The translations under genes were made by a program, and so were the position numbers. DNA of 44,734 nt from positions 1-44,734 of the forward strand of contig DASRFA010000051.1 in the NCBI GenBank assembly GCA_035651755.1. Direction: 5' to 3'. The stretch comes from DASRFA01 sp035651755 (GTDB taxonomy: Bacteria > Desulfobacterota > Binatia > UBA12015). Below the pieces are notes generated by a model. The model was not told the DNA's origin. It searched no databases and worked only from the letters and a program-made list of their open reading frames with translations. Every line of letters starts with the position of its first letter. Positions within the stretch are counted from its first letter, which is position 1. Shown in pieces: positions 1-7,867 of the stretch.

Positions 1-157
1 GGGCTTTGCCCAATGGGGCGAGGGGAGCGTTCCCCTCGTGCGAGAATCTGGGGCCCCGTTGGGCTTTGCCCAATGGGGCGAGGGGAGCGTTCCCCTCGTG
101 CGAGAATCTGGGGCCCCGTTGGGCTTTGCCCAATGGGGCGAGGGGAGCGTTCCCCTC
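1..157. repeat. 60-bp tandem repeat, 2.6 copies, cut by window edge
   Basis: Bases 1-60 and 61-120 are identical. Bases 121-157 repeat the first 37 bases of the unit before the sequence diverges. Each unit holds two small palindromes: GGGC-TTT-GCCC at its start and GAGGGGA-GCGT-TCCCCTC in the middle, plus the self-complementary GGGGCCCC near its end. The unit is a multiple of three, so it stays open in the rlmN frame and gives a 20-residue peptide repeat, but this is unlikely to be translated. The array begins at base 1 and so probably continues upstream. It could be a real intergenic repeat or an assembly artefact at a contig end. Confidence 0.9.
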
Positions 158-180
158 CTTTGATTGGTATCACGAGGCGG

Positions 181-1329
181 GTGATCCGCGTTCATGCGCT
201 GACGCCCTTCGTGCTTGCGCCGCTCGTCGAGCGGGCCGGCGCGCCGCCTTACCGGATCACCCAGGTCCTCGACTGGGTCTACCGTCGCGGCGCGACCGAT
301 CCGGCGGCGATGACGACGCTACCGCGCGAGCTGCGGGCGGTCCTCGCGAACGACCTCGCCGGCCCGTCGCTCGAGACCGCGGCGATCTCGCGCTCGTCCG
401 ACGGGACGCGGAAGCTCGCGCTCCGCTGCGCCGACGGCGAGCTCATCGAGAGCGTCCTCATCCCCGACCGACACCGCCTCACGCTGTGCGTCTCGTCGCA
501 GGTCGGCTGCGCCATGGGCTGCGGCTTCTGCGCGACCGCCCGCCTCGGGCTCCGCCGCCAGCTCCGCGTCGACGAGATCGTGGGCCAGGTCATGCACGCG
601 CGCGCCGAGCTCGCGCGCGAGTCGCTCGGCGTCGGCCACCTGACCAACGTCGTCTTCATGGGGATGGGCGAGCCGCTCCACAACCTCGCCGAGCTGCTGC
701 CGGCGCTCGAGATCCTGTCGGCGTCGTGGGGGCTCGCGATCTCGCCGCGCCGGATCACGGTCTCGACGGTCGGGCTCGTGCCCGAGATGGAGAAGCTCCT
801 CGAGCGGACGCACGTGAACCTCGCCGTGTCCCTCACCGCGACGACGGAGGAGAGCCGGCGACGTCTGATGCCCGTTACGCGCAAGTACGGGCTCGGCCGA
901 CTGCTCGACGCGTGCCGCGCGCTGCCCCTGCCGCGGCGGCGGCGCATCACGTTCGAGTACGTCCTCCTCGCGGGCCAGAACGACGCGGACGAGGACGCGC
1001 GCCGTCTCGTCGCGCTCCTCCACGGCATCCGCGCGAAGGTGAACCTGATCTGCTTCAACGCGTTCCCGGGTGCGCCCTTCGCGGCCTCGCCGCGCGAGCG
1101 CGTCGCGCGCTTTCAGCGCCTGCTCCTCGACTCGGGCGTCAATGCCACGATCCGCGAGAGCCGGGGCCCCGACATCGCGGCTGCGTGCGGCCAGCTCGCC
1201 GCCCAGGCGGCGCGCGGCGAAGCGGGCGGCGACCCCGGGCGCGGTGCGGCGCTCGCCGCGGCGCGCGAGGACGACGCCGCGAGCCCGCGCGGCCCGGACG
1301 CGCCCACGGTCACGCCGCCCACCGCCTGA
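181..1329 (+). CDS. rlmN: RlmN, dual-specificity 23S rRNA/tRNA adenine-C2 methyltransferase (radical SAM)
   Basis: RlmN methylates C2 of A2503 in 23S rRNA and A37 in some tRNAs, using a 4Fe-4S cluster and two SAM molecules. The radical-SAM motif CX3CX2C is at residues 110-117 (CAMGCGFC), right after LCVSSQVG. The resolving Cys336 lies in the conserved TIRESRGPDIAAACGQL. Counting from GTG 181 gives 382 aa, close to the 384 of the E. coli enzyme, and the N-terminus matches the family there. A GAGG lies 3 bases upstream of that GTG. A TTG at 160 is an alternative. The frame is open further back through the tandem repeat, but that part has no family similarity. About 40 C-terminal residues rich in Ala, Asp and Pro are extra. 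The lipid kinase gene follows after 3 bases. Confidence 0.95.
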   Translation: MIRVHALTPFVLAPLVERAGAPPYRITQVLDWVYRRGATDPAAMTTLPRELRAVLANDLAGPSLETAAISRSSDGTRKLALRCADGELIESVLIPDRHRLTLCVSSQVGCAMGCGFCATARLGLRRQLRVDEIVGQVMHARAELARESLGVGHLTNVVFMGMGEPLHNLAELLPALEILSASWGLAISPRRITVSTVGLVPEMEKLLERTHVNLAVSLTATTEESRRRLMPVTRKYGLGRLLDACRALPLPRRRRITFEYVLLAGQNDADEDARRLVALLHGIRAKVNLICFNAFPGAPFAASPRERVARFQRLLLDSGVNATIRESRGPDIAAACGQLAAQAARGEAGGDPGRGAALAAAREDDAASPRGPDAPTVTPPTA

Positions 1330-1332
1330 CAG

Positions 1333-2274
1333 ATGGGCGGCATCGCGGTCATCCTGAACCCGCACGCGGGCGGGAACCGGCGCGTCATCGCGCGCGCCCG
1401 GCCCGAGCGGCTGTCACGCATCGTCGGCGAGCACGGCTCGGTGCACTGCCCCGACAGCCTCGACGCGCTGGAGCAGACGATCGCGCGTGCGCTCGAGGAC
1501 CAGCCCGACGTCCTCGCGCTCTGCGGCGGCGACGGCAGCTACTTCCGCGCGTTCTCCGTCCTGAACCGCCTGCTCGCGAGCGACCCGTGGCCGCCGATCC
1601 TGCCGTTGCCCGCCGGCACGATCAACAACTTGACGCATGCGATCCAGTCGCGCTCGCGCTCGCCCGAGAGCCTGCTCGGCGAGGTCGTCCACGAGCTCGT
1701 GCACGGGATCGCGCACGAGACCGCGGACTGCGACCTCTTCTGCGTGGGCGAAGGAGACGTCGGCTACATCTTCGGCATCGGGATGATCGTCAACTTCCTG
1801 CGCGCCTACTACGCGACGCCGGATCCGCGGCCGGCGTCCGCGGCATGGCTCGTCTTCCGCCTCGCAATGTCGGCTGCGATGCGCGGCGCGCTCTCGCAGA
1901 AGATCTTCCAGCCGTTCGAGGCCGACATCGTCTGCGACGGGGAGCGCGTCCCGCACCGGAGCTACCGCATGCTGATCGCGTCCAGCGTCGCTGCGATCGG
2001 TCTCGGCTTCGTCCCGTTCTATCTCGCCGGCAAGAAGCCGGGGCAGTTCCACGTGCTCGGCGGACCGGCGAAAGGATCGCGCCTCGCGCGCCGGCTCCCG
2101 CGCTTCTACCGCGGCTTCCCGGCGCAGGACCCCGAGCTCTACGACAACATCGGCTCCGAGCTCCTGGTCGAGTTCGCGCGCCCGGCCTACTACACGGTGA
2201 ACGGCGACCTCCTCGGCCCGACCATGCGGATCGCGGTCCGGAAGCTCCGTCGGATCACCGTCATCCGCGGCTGA
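1333..2274 (+). CDS. diacylglycerol kinase-family lipid kinase
   Basis: This 313-aa protein has the DAGK catalytic domain: NPHAGG at residues 9-14 (nucleotide loop), GGDGS at 65-69 (the family's ATP-binding signature) and PLPAGTINNL at 91-100. Such YegS/DgkB-like proteins phosphorylate diacylglycerol or related lipids, or long-chain bases, at the inner face of the membrane. The second half is less conserved (FGIGMIVNFLRAYY, FVPFYLAGKK) and does not fix the substrate. No transmembrane segment is clear. It starts 3 bases after rlmN and is surely co-transcribed with it. The family call is secure; the lipid substrate is unknown. Confidence 0.88.
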   Translation: MGGIAVILNPHAGGNRRVIARARPERLSRIVGEHGSVHCPDSLDALEQTIARALEDQPDVLALCGGDGSYFRAFSVLNRLLASDPWPPILPLPAGTINNLTHAIQSRSRSPESLLGEVVHELVHGIAHETADCDLFCVGEGDVGYIFGIGMIVNFLRAYYATPDPRPASAAWLVFRLAMSAAMRGALSQKIFQPFEADIVCDGERVPHRSYRMLIASSVAAIGLGFVPFYLAGKKPGQFHVLGGPAKGSRLARRLPRFYRGFPAQDPELYDNIGSELLVEFARPAYYTVNGDLLGPTMRIAVRKLRRITVIRG

Positions 2275-2305
2275 AGGGACGTGCATTGCCGGCAGCCGCC
2301 GGGGT

Positions 2306-3193
2306 GTGCGAAAGCAAGCGACCGTGAGCGCGAACCAAGCGACAGCGACCCTCGGCGTCATCGGCGGCAGCGGCCTCTACGAGCTCCCGGGCCTCGCCGA
2401 CATCGAGCGCGTGCGCGTGGAGACGCCCTTCGGCGCCCCGTCCGACGAGATCGTCCTCGGCACCCTGGGCGCCGTCCGGGTCGCGTTCCTCCCGCGTCAC
2501 GGCCGCGGCCACCGCCTCCTCCCGAGCGAGCTCAACTTCCGCGCGAACGTGCACGGCATGAAGCAGATCGGGGTGACGTCCCTGCTGTCGGTCGGAGCGG
2601 TCGGAAGCCTGCGCGAGGAGATCGCGCCCGGGCACCTCGTCGTGCCGGACCAGTTCATCGATCGCACCTTCGACCGGCACGCGACCTTCTTCGGCGACGG
2701 TGTCGTCGCCCACGTCCAGTTCGGCGATCCCGTGTGCAAGCGGCTCGCGCCCGCGACCGCCACCGCCGCGGAGCGCGCCGGCGCGACCGTGCACCGCGGC
2801 GGCACCTACGTCTGCATGGAGGGCCCTCAGTTCTCGACGCGCGCCGAATCGAACCTCTACCGCGCGTGGGGCGCGCACGTGATCGGGATGACGACGCTCC
2901 AGGAGGCGAAGCTCGCCCGCGAGGCGGAGCTCTGCTATGCGGCGCTCGCGCTCTCGACCGACTACGACTGCTGGCACGAGACGGAGGCCGAGGTCGACGC
3001 GGCGAGCATCCTCGCGGTCCTCCACGAGAACGCCGAGCGCGCGCGGCGGGCCGTCGGCGCGCTCGCGACCGCGCTCCCGGACGGCGACTGCGCGTGCCGG
3101 CATGCGCTCGCAGGGGCGATCGTGACGGACCGCGCGGCGATCCCGGCCGCGACCCGCGAGCGCCTTCGGCTCATCGCCGGCAAGTACCTATGA
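2306..3193 (+). CDS. mtnP: S-methyl-5'-thioadenosine phosphorylase
   Basis: MtnP splits methylthioadenosine, a by-product of polyamine and homoserine-lactone synthesis, into adenine and methylthioribose-1-phosphate. The protein opens with GVIGGSGLYELPGL, the phosphate-binding start of the PNP/MTAP family. It continues with SVGAVGSLREEIAPG, CMEGPQFSTRAESNLYRAWG and IGMTTLQEAKLAREAELCYA. STDYDCWHE carries the Asp residues that select the 6-amino purine; the Trp-His ending is typical of MTAP rather than PNP. A GTG at 2306 gives 295 aa and a GTG at 2324 gives 289 aa; neither has a good Shine-Dalgarno. The last codons overlap the next gene as ATGA. Confidence 0.93.
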   Translation: MRKQATVSANQATATLGVIGGSGLYELPGLADIERVRVETPFGAPSDEIVLGTLGAVRVAFLPRHGRGHRLLPSELNFRANVHGMKQIGVTSLLSVGAVGSLREEIAPGHLVVPDQFIDRTFDRHATFFGDGVVAHVQFGDPVCKRLAPATATAAERAGATVHRGGTYVCMEGPQFSTRAESNLYRAWGAHVIGMTTLQEAKLAREAELCYAALALSTDYDCWHETEAEVDAASILAVLHENAERARRAVGALATALPDGDCACRHALAGAIVTDRAAIPAATRERLRLIAGKYL

Positions 3194-4161
3194 ACGTCGC
3201 GCCGGGCGCGCTCGAGGGCTCGGTCGACGTCTCGGTGGTCGTGCCGTTCTTCGAGGAGGAGGAGTCGGTGGCGGAGCTCTTCGACGAGCTCCTCGCCGTG
3301 CTGGACCGCGAAGGCATCGCCGGCGAGGTCGTCGCGATCGACGACGGCTCGACCGACGCCACGTTCCAGCGTCTTTCCGAGGCGCACGCGCGCGACCCGC
3401 GCGTCCGGGTCGTGCGCTTCCGCCGCAACTTCGGCCAGACGGCGGCGCTCGCCGCCGGCTTCGCGCACGCCCGCGGCCGCGTCATCGTGACCATGGACGG
3501 CGACCTGCAGAACGACCCCGCCGACATCCCGCGCCTCCTCGCGAAGCTCGAGGAGGGATGGGACGTCGTCTCGGGGTGGCGGCGCGAGCGCCAGGACGAC
3601 GTGCTCACGCGCATCGTCCCGTCGCAGATCGCGAACCGCATCATCTCGCATGCGACGCAGGTCCAGCTCCACGACTACGGGTGCGGCATCAAGGCATACC
3701 GCGCCGACATCGCGCGCTCGCTCCACCTCTACGGCGAGATGCACCGCTTCCTGCCCGCGATCGCGGGCGACCTCGGCGCTGCCGTGACGGAGATCCCCGT
3801 CCACCACCGGCCGCGCACGCGCGGGCGATCGAAGTACGGCCTTTCGCGCACGGTGCGCGTGCTCCTCGACCTCCTGACCGTCAAGTTCCTGTCGGACTTC
3901 TCGACGCGTCCGATCCAGGTGTTCGGGCTCATCGGTCTCGCCGGCGCGGCCCTCGGAACCCTGATGATCGCGGTGCTCGGCTTCGAGCGCCTGGTGCTGG
4001 GCATCCAGCTCGGCAATCGGCCCATCGTGCTGCTCGCGATCCTGCTCGTCGTCGCCGGCTTTCAGTTCATCACGTTCGGGCTGCTCGGCGAGATGCTGGC
4101 GCGGACGTACCACGAGTCACAGGGAAAGCCGATCTACGTCGTGCGCGAGGTGCTCGAATAG
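3190..4161 (+). CDS. GT2 glycosyltransferase, polyprenyl-phosphate sugar type (ArnC/GtrB/DPM1-like)
   Basis: The protein has 323 aa. The N-terminal GT-A fold shows SVVVPFFEEEESV, then AIDDGSTDAT and VTMDGDLQNDPADIP (the metal/nucleotide-sugar site). Next come DYGCGIKAYR and the basic HHRPRTRGRSKYGLSRT typical of enzymes that load a sugar onto undecaprenyl phosphate. Two hydrophobic helices (about residues 243-268 and 279-302) anchor the C-terminus, and the tail HESQGKPIYVVREVLE is a hallmark of this branch. It probably makes a polyprenyl-phosphate hexose for glycan decoration. The start overlaps the mtnP stop (ATGA). The sugar donor cannot be read from sequence. Confidence 0.9.
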   Translation: MNVAPGALEGSVDVSVVVPFFEEEESVAELFDELLAVLDREGIAGEVVAIDDGSTDATFQRLSEAHARDPRVRVVRFRRNFGQTAALAAGFAHARGRVIVTMDGDLQNDPADIPRLLAKLEEGWDVVSGWRRERQDDVLTRIVPSQIANRIISHATQVQLHDYGCGIKAYRADIARSLHLYGEMHRFLPAIAGDLGAAVTEIPVHHRPRTRGRSKYGLSRTVRVLLDLLTVKFLSDFSTRPIQVFGLIGLAGAALGTLMIAVLGFERLVLGIQLGNRPIVLLAILLVVAGFQFITFGLLGEMLARTYHESQGKPIYVVREVLE

Positions 4162-5276
4162 CCGGCACTCGCACCCGGATCGGAATCGACGCGCGGAAGC
4201 TCGCCGACGGCGGGATCGGCCGCTACCTCGGGGAGCTGCTGCGGCGCGCGCCCGATCTGCTGCCATCGGACGTCGAGATCGTCGCTGCGATTCGGCCCGA
4301 CCATGCTGCGCGCCTCGCGGCGGTCGCGCCGCGCGTCCGCGCGATCCCGGTCGGCGCGCGTGGCTACTCGCTGGCGGAGCACCGGGAGCTGCCGCGCGCG
4401 TTCGCGCGCGCGGGCTGCGACCTCGTGCACGTGCCGCACTACGTGCTCCCGATCGGCCTCCGGTCGCCCGCGGTCGTGACCGTGCACGACCTGATCCACG
4501 TGCGCGTGCCGCGGACGCCGCTCCACGCGCTCTACGCGCGCGCGATGCTCGGCGTCGTCCGCCGGCACGCGCGGATCGTGCTCGCGCCGAGCGCTGCGGT
4601 CGCTCGCGTCCTGACCGACATCGCCGGCATCGCGCCCGACCGCGTGCGCGTCGTACCGAACGGGGTCGCCGACGCGTTCCTCGCGACGGGGCCTGCGCCG
4701 GCGAGCGAGGTCGCGGCATTCGTCGCGCGCCGTGCGCTCCCGACGCCGTACGTGCTGAACGTGACGAACGGCTTGCCCCACAAGGGGCTGGACGTGCTCC
4801 TGCGGTCGCTGCGGGCGATCCCCGGGCTCGGGCTCGCGATCGCGGGCGCGGGGTCCGGGCGCGCGTCCGTCCGGCGCGCCCTCGCGAGGTCCGGCCTCCC
4901 GGCGGTCGTCGAGCTGGGCGAGCTCGGCGACGAGGAGCTCCGGCTCGCCTACGCGGGCTCGGCCGCCGTCGTCGTGCCGTCGCGCGACGAGGGCTTCGGC
5001 CTTCCCGCCCTCGAGGCGATGGCCGTGGGCGCGCCGGTCGTGGTCTCCGACGCCGGAGCGCTGCCCGAGGTCGTGGGCGACGCGGCGGTCGTCGTCCCGG
5101 CGGGCTCGGTTGCTTGCCTGACGGGAGCCCTCTATAGGATGGCGTTCGAAATCCAGCCGACGGAACGTGAAGGGTTGATCCAACGAGGCCTGACTCGAGC
5201 CCGCCAGTTCCCCTGGGACCGCTCGGCCCGAGCGACGTGCGCGGCCCTCGAGCAGGCGCTTCGGGGCCCGGCGTGA
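4158..5276 (+). CDS. GT4-family glycosyltransferase, apparently without a canonical start codon
   Basis: Retaining GT-B glycosyltransferase. IGIDARKLADGGIGRYLGEL is the usual N-terminus of mannosyl/rhamnosyl-type GT4 enzymes. The donor-binding EX7E motif is in EGFGLPALEAMAVGAPVV, followed by ALPEVVGDAAVVV. The family normally starts one to three residues before IGIDARK, but the frame has no ATG, GTG or TTG there. Upstream it is open only through sequence that encodes the GT2 protein in another frame. The best candidate is ATA at 4158-4160, which overlaps the GT2 stop as ATAG, in the place of the ATGA junctions seen elsewhere in this operon. Given that start the protein has 372 aa. It overlaps the next gene as GTGA. 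Function is secure; start is not. Confidence 0.82.
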   Translation: MAGTRTRIGIDARKLADGGIGRYLGELLRRAPDLLPSDVEIVAAIRPDHAARLAAVAPRVRAIPVGARGYSLAEHRELPRAFARAGCDLVHVPHYVLPIGLRSPAVVTVHDLIHVRVPRTPLHALYARAMLGVVRRHARIVLAPSAAVARVLTDIAGIAPDRVRVVPNGVADAFLATGPAPASEVAAFVARRALPTPYVLNVTNGLPHKGLDVLLRSLRAIPGLGLAIAGAGSGRASVRRALARSGLPAVVELGELGDEELRLAYAGSAAVVVPSRDEGFGLPALEAMAVGAPVVVSDAGALPEVVGDAAVVVPAGSVACLTGALYRMAFEIQPTEREGLIQRGLTRARQFPWDRSARATCAALEQALRGPA

Positions 5277-6400
5277 AGGTAGCGCTGGTCCACGACTGGC
5301 TGGTCGGGATGCGGGGCGGAGAGAAGTGCCTCGACCTCATGTGCGAGCTGCTCCCGGACGCGGACATCTACACCCTCGTCCACGCCCGCGGCTCGGTGTG
5401 CGCGCGCATCGAGTCGCGGACGATCCACACGTCGTTCCTCCAGAAGCTGCCCTTTTCGGTGCGCGCCTACCCGTACTACCTGCCGCTGCTCCCCTGGGCG
5501 ATCGAGCAGTTCGACCTCCGCGGCTACGATGCGATCGTGAGCGTGAGCCACTGCGTCGCGAAGGGCGTCGTGCCGCCGCCCGACTCGTGGCACGGCTGCT
5601 GGTGCCTGACGCCGATGCGCTACATCTGGGACGCGTACGGCGCGTACTTCGATCGCGGATCGCGCGCGGTCAGGACGGCGGGGCGCGTCGTCGCGCCGTG
5701 GCTCCGGATGTGGGACGTCGCTTCCTCGTCGCGCGTCGACTCCTTCGCCGCGATCTCGCAGCACGTCCGGAGCCGGATCGGCCGCTACTACCATCGCGAG
5801 GCGTGCGTCATCTATCCCCCGGTCGACGACGTCTTCTTCGACGCTCAGCTCCCGGAGGGCCCTGGTGACTACTTCCTCTCGGTCGGCGCCGCCGCTCCGA
5901 ACAAGCGACTCGACTTGACGATCGACGCGTTTCGCCGCCTGCGGCTGCCGCTCGTGGTCGTCGGCGCCGGACCGGGCGCGGAGCGCCTCCGCCGGCACGC
6001 GCCGCCGAACGTCTCGTTCTTCGGCTGGAGCACTCCGAGCGAGCTCATCGCGCTCTACCAGCGGGCGCGCGCGCTCGTCTTCCCCGGCTACGACGACTTT
6101 GGCTTGACGCCGCTCGAGGCGGCGGCCGTCGGCCGTCCCACGATCGCGTTTCGCGGCGGCGGCGCGCTCGAGACGGTGGTCGCCGTGAACGGAGACGGCA
6201 GCGGGACCGGCGTCCTCTTCGGCGAGCAGACGGCGGAGGGCCTCGTGGGCGGCGTCGAGGAGTTCCTGCGCCGCGAGAGCGACTTCGACGCCCGCCGGCT
6301 GCGCGCCCACGCGGCGCCGTTCGCGCGTCGCGAGACGCGCGGCGCGCTCGCGCAGTTCCTGCGCCAGGGGATCCCTTCGTCGGCGGTGGCGCCGTGCTGA
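5273..6400 (+). CDS. GT4-family glycosyltransferase (WbaZ-like)
   Basis: This 375-aa protein starts at a GTG overlapping the previous stop (GTGA). MKVALVHDWLVGMRGGEKCLDL is characteristic of a GT4 branch found in O-antigen and exopolysaccharide clusters. CWCLTPMRYIWDAY and AAISQHVRSRIGRYY follow. The donor-site region is FPGYDDFGLTPLEAAAVGRPTIAFRGGGALETV, a variant EX7E motif. It should add a sugar to the lipid-linked repeat unit on the cytoplasmic side. The stop lies 7 bases inside the next gene, so the two are translationally coupled. The specific sugar is unknown. Confidence 0.9.
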   Translation: MKVALVHDWLVGMRGGEKCLDLMCELLPDADIYTLVHARGSVCARIESRTIHTSFLQKLPFSVRAYPYYLPLLPWAIEQFDLRGYDAIVSVSHCVAKGVVPPPDSWHGCWCLTPMRYIWDAYGAYFDRGSRAVRTAGRVVAPWLRMWDVASSSRVDSFAAISQHVRSRIGRYYHREACVIYPPVDDVFFDAQLPEGPGDYFLSVGAAAPNKRLDLTIDAFRRLRLPLVVVGAGPGAERLRRHAPPNVSFFGWSTPSELIALYQRARALVFPGYDDFGLTPLEAAAVGRPTIAFRGGGALETVVAVNGDGSGTGVLFGEQTAEGLVGGVEEFLRRESDFDARRLRAHAAPFARRETRGALAQFLRQGIPSSAVAPC

Positions 6401-7803
6401 AGGAGCGCCACCAGCTCTTCATCGGCCTCTTCGTCGCGGCCGATCTCCTCATGCTCGCGGGAGCGTGGGGCCTCGCCTACGCGGTTCGCTTCGTGATCCC
6501 GGTCATCCCGGTCACGAAGGGAACGCCGCCGCCGGTCGACTACCTGCCTCTCGTCCCCGTCATCTGGGCGATCTGGGGCGTCGTGTTCCGGGCCGCGGGC
6601 CTGTACGACCCGATGCGGGGCCGAGCCGAAGCCTCGGAGCGACGCCGCCTGGTCCGCGCGTCCTCGCTCGCGATGCTGATCTTCACGGCCGTCACGTACC
6701 TCGGGTTCGAGAAGGCCTACTCGCTGTCGCGCCTGATGCTCCTCTACTTCTACGTCTTCGCGACCGCAGCGATCGTCGTCGAGCGCGCCGCCGTCCGCGA
6801 GATCCTGCGCGAGGCGCGCCGGCGCGGCTACAATCTCCGCCACGTGCTGGTCGTCGGCGACGGCGACCTGGCGCGCGGCACCGTCGAGCGAATGGCGCGC
6901 CACCCCGAGCTCGGTCTCAAGGTGCGCGGCTTCCTGACCGATGACCCTGCGAGGGTCGGCTCCCTCATCGGGACCATCCCGGTGCTCGGGATGTGGGACG
7001 AGGTGGCGGACATCGTGTCGGCGGGGGGCATCGATCAGGTGGTGATGGCGCTGCCGTTCGAGCGCCTGCCGCATCTCGGCGGCCTCGTCGGCCGGCTCGA
7101 CTCGGCCGTCGTCGACATCAAGGTCATCCCCGACATCGAGCGCTTCGTGAGCCTCCGGAGCGGCATCGAGGAGTTCGAGGGGCTTCCCGTCATCGGGCTC
7201 CGCTCGACGCCGCTCGCCGGGTGGGGGCGGATCGCGAAGCGCGCGATGGACGTCGGGCTCGCGGCGCTCGCGCTGGTCGTCCTCTCGCCGGTGATGCTCG
7301 TGATCGCGCTGCTCGTGAAGATCACGTCGCCCGGCCCGGTGCTGTTCGCGCAGGACCGGATGGGGCTCGACGGCCGCGTCTTCCGCGTTTGGAAGTTCCG
7401 CACGATGCGGCGCGACGCGGAGATCGACTCCGGCCCGGTGTGGGCGGTGCGCGACGATCCGCGGCGGACGGGGTTCGGCGCCTGGCTCCGGCGCCTGTCG
7501 CTCGACGAGCTGCCGCAGCTCGTGAACGTGCTGCGCGGCGACATGAGCCTGGTCGGGCCTCGGCCCGAGCGGCCGGTCTTCATCGAGGAGTTTCGCCGCC
7601 GCATCCCGCGCTACATGCTGCGCCACATGGTCCAGGCCGGCATGACGGGCTGGGCGCAGGTGCACGGCTGGCGCGGCAACACGCCGATCGAGAAGCGCAT
7701 CCAGTACGACCTCTACTACATCGAGAACTGGTCGCTCCGGCTGGACTTGAAGATCCTCCTGCTGACGTTCGTCAGGGGGTTCGTGAACAGGAACGCCTAC
7801 TGA
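6394..7803 (+). CDS. undecaprenyl-phosphate sugar phosphotransferase (WcaJ/WbaP-type exopolysaccharide initiator)
   Basis: Transfers sugar-1-phosphate from a UDP-sugar to undecaprenyl phosphate, the first membrane step of exopolysaccharide synthesis. The 469-aa protein has the full three-part layout. An N-terminal block has about four membrane helices (residues 1-125). A CoA-binding-like Rossmann region follows (LVVGDGDLARGTVERM onward). The catalytic domain from about residue 280 starts with a membrane-associated helix and KRAMDVGLAALALVVLSPVM, then FRVWKFRTMRRDAE, SLDELPQLVNVLRGDMSLVGPRP and GMTGWAQVHGWRG. Length and motifs match the glucose-type family, but glucose is not proven. The GTG start is inside the upstream gene. 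Ugd, which uses the same UDP-sugar pool, follows 64 bases later. Confidence 0.93.
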   Translation: MLKERHQLFIGLFVAADLLMLAGAWGLAYAVRFVIPVIPVTKGTPPPVDYLPLVPVIWAIWGVVFRAAGLYDPMRGRAEASERRRLVRASSLAMLIFTAVTYLGFEKAYSLSRLMLLYFYVFATAAIVVERAAVREILREARRRGYNLRHVLVVGDGDLARGTVERMARHPELGLKVRGFLTDDPARVGSLIGTIPVLGMWDEVADIVSAGGIDQVVMALPFERLPHLGGLVGRLDSAVVDIKVIPDIERFVSLRSGIEEFEGLPVIGLRSTPLAGWGRIAKRAMDVGLAALALVVLSPVMLVIALLVKITSPGPVLFAQDRMGLDGRVFRVWKFRTMRRDAEIDSGPVWAVRDDPRRTGFGAWLRRLSLDELPQLVNVLRGDMSLVGPRPERPVFIEEFRRRIPRYMLRHMVQAGMTGWAQVHGWRGNTPIEKRIQYDLYYIENWSLRLDLKILLLTFVRGFVNRNAY

Positions 7804-7867
7804 GCGATCTCGCGCGCCGCCCCGCCGCGCATGCGGCGCCGCGCCACTGGGCATCGGAGAAACGAGA

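Noticed and set aside
1..157. CRISPR array
   Set aside because: The repeats are directly adjacent with no spacers and no cas genes are present.
13..180. N-terminal extension of RlmN through the tandem repeat
   Set aside because: The repeat is in frame only because its unit is a multiple of three. RlmN similarity begins after GTG 181, and that start gives the normal family length.
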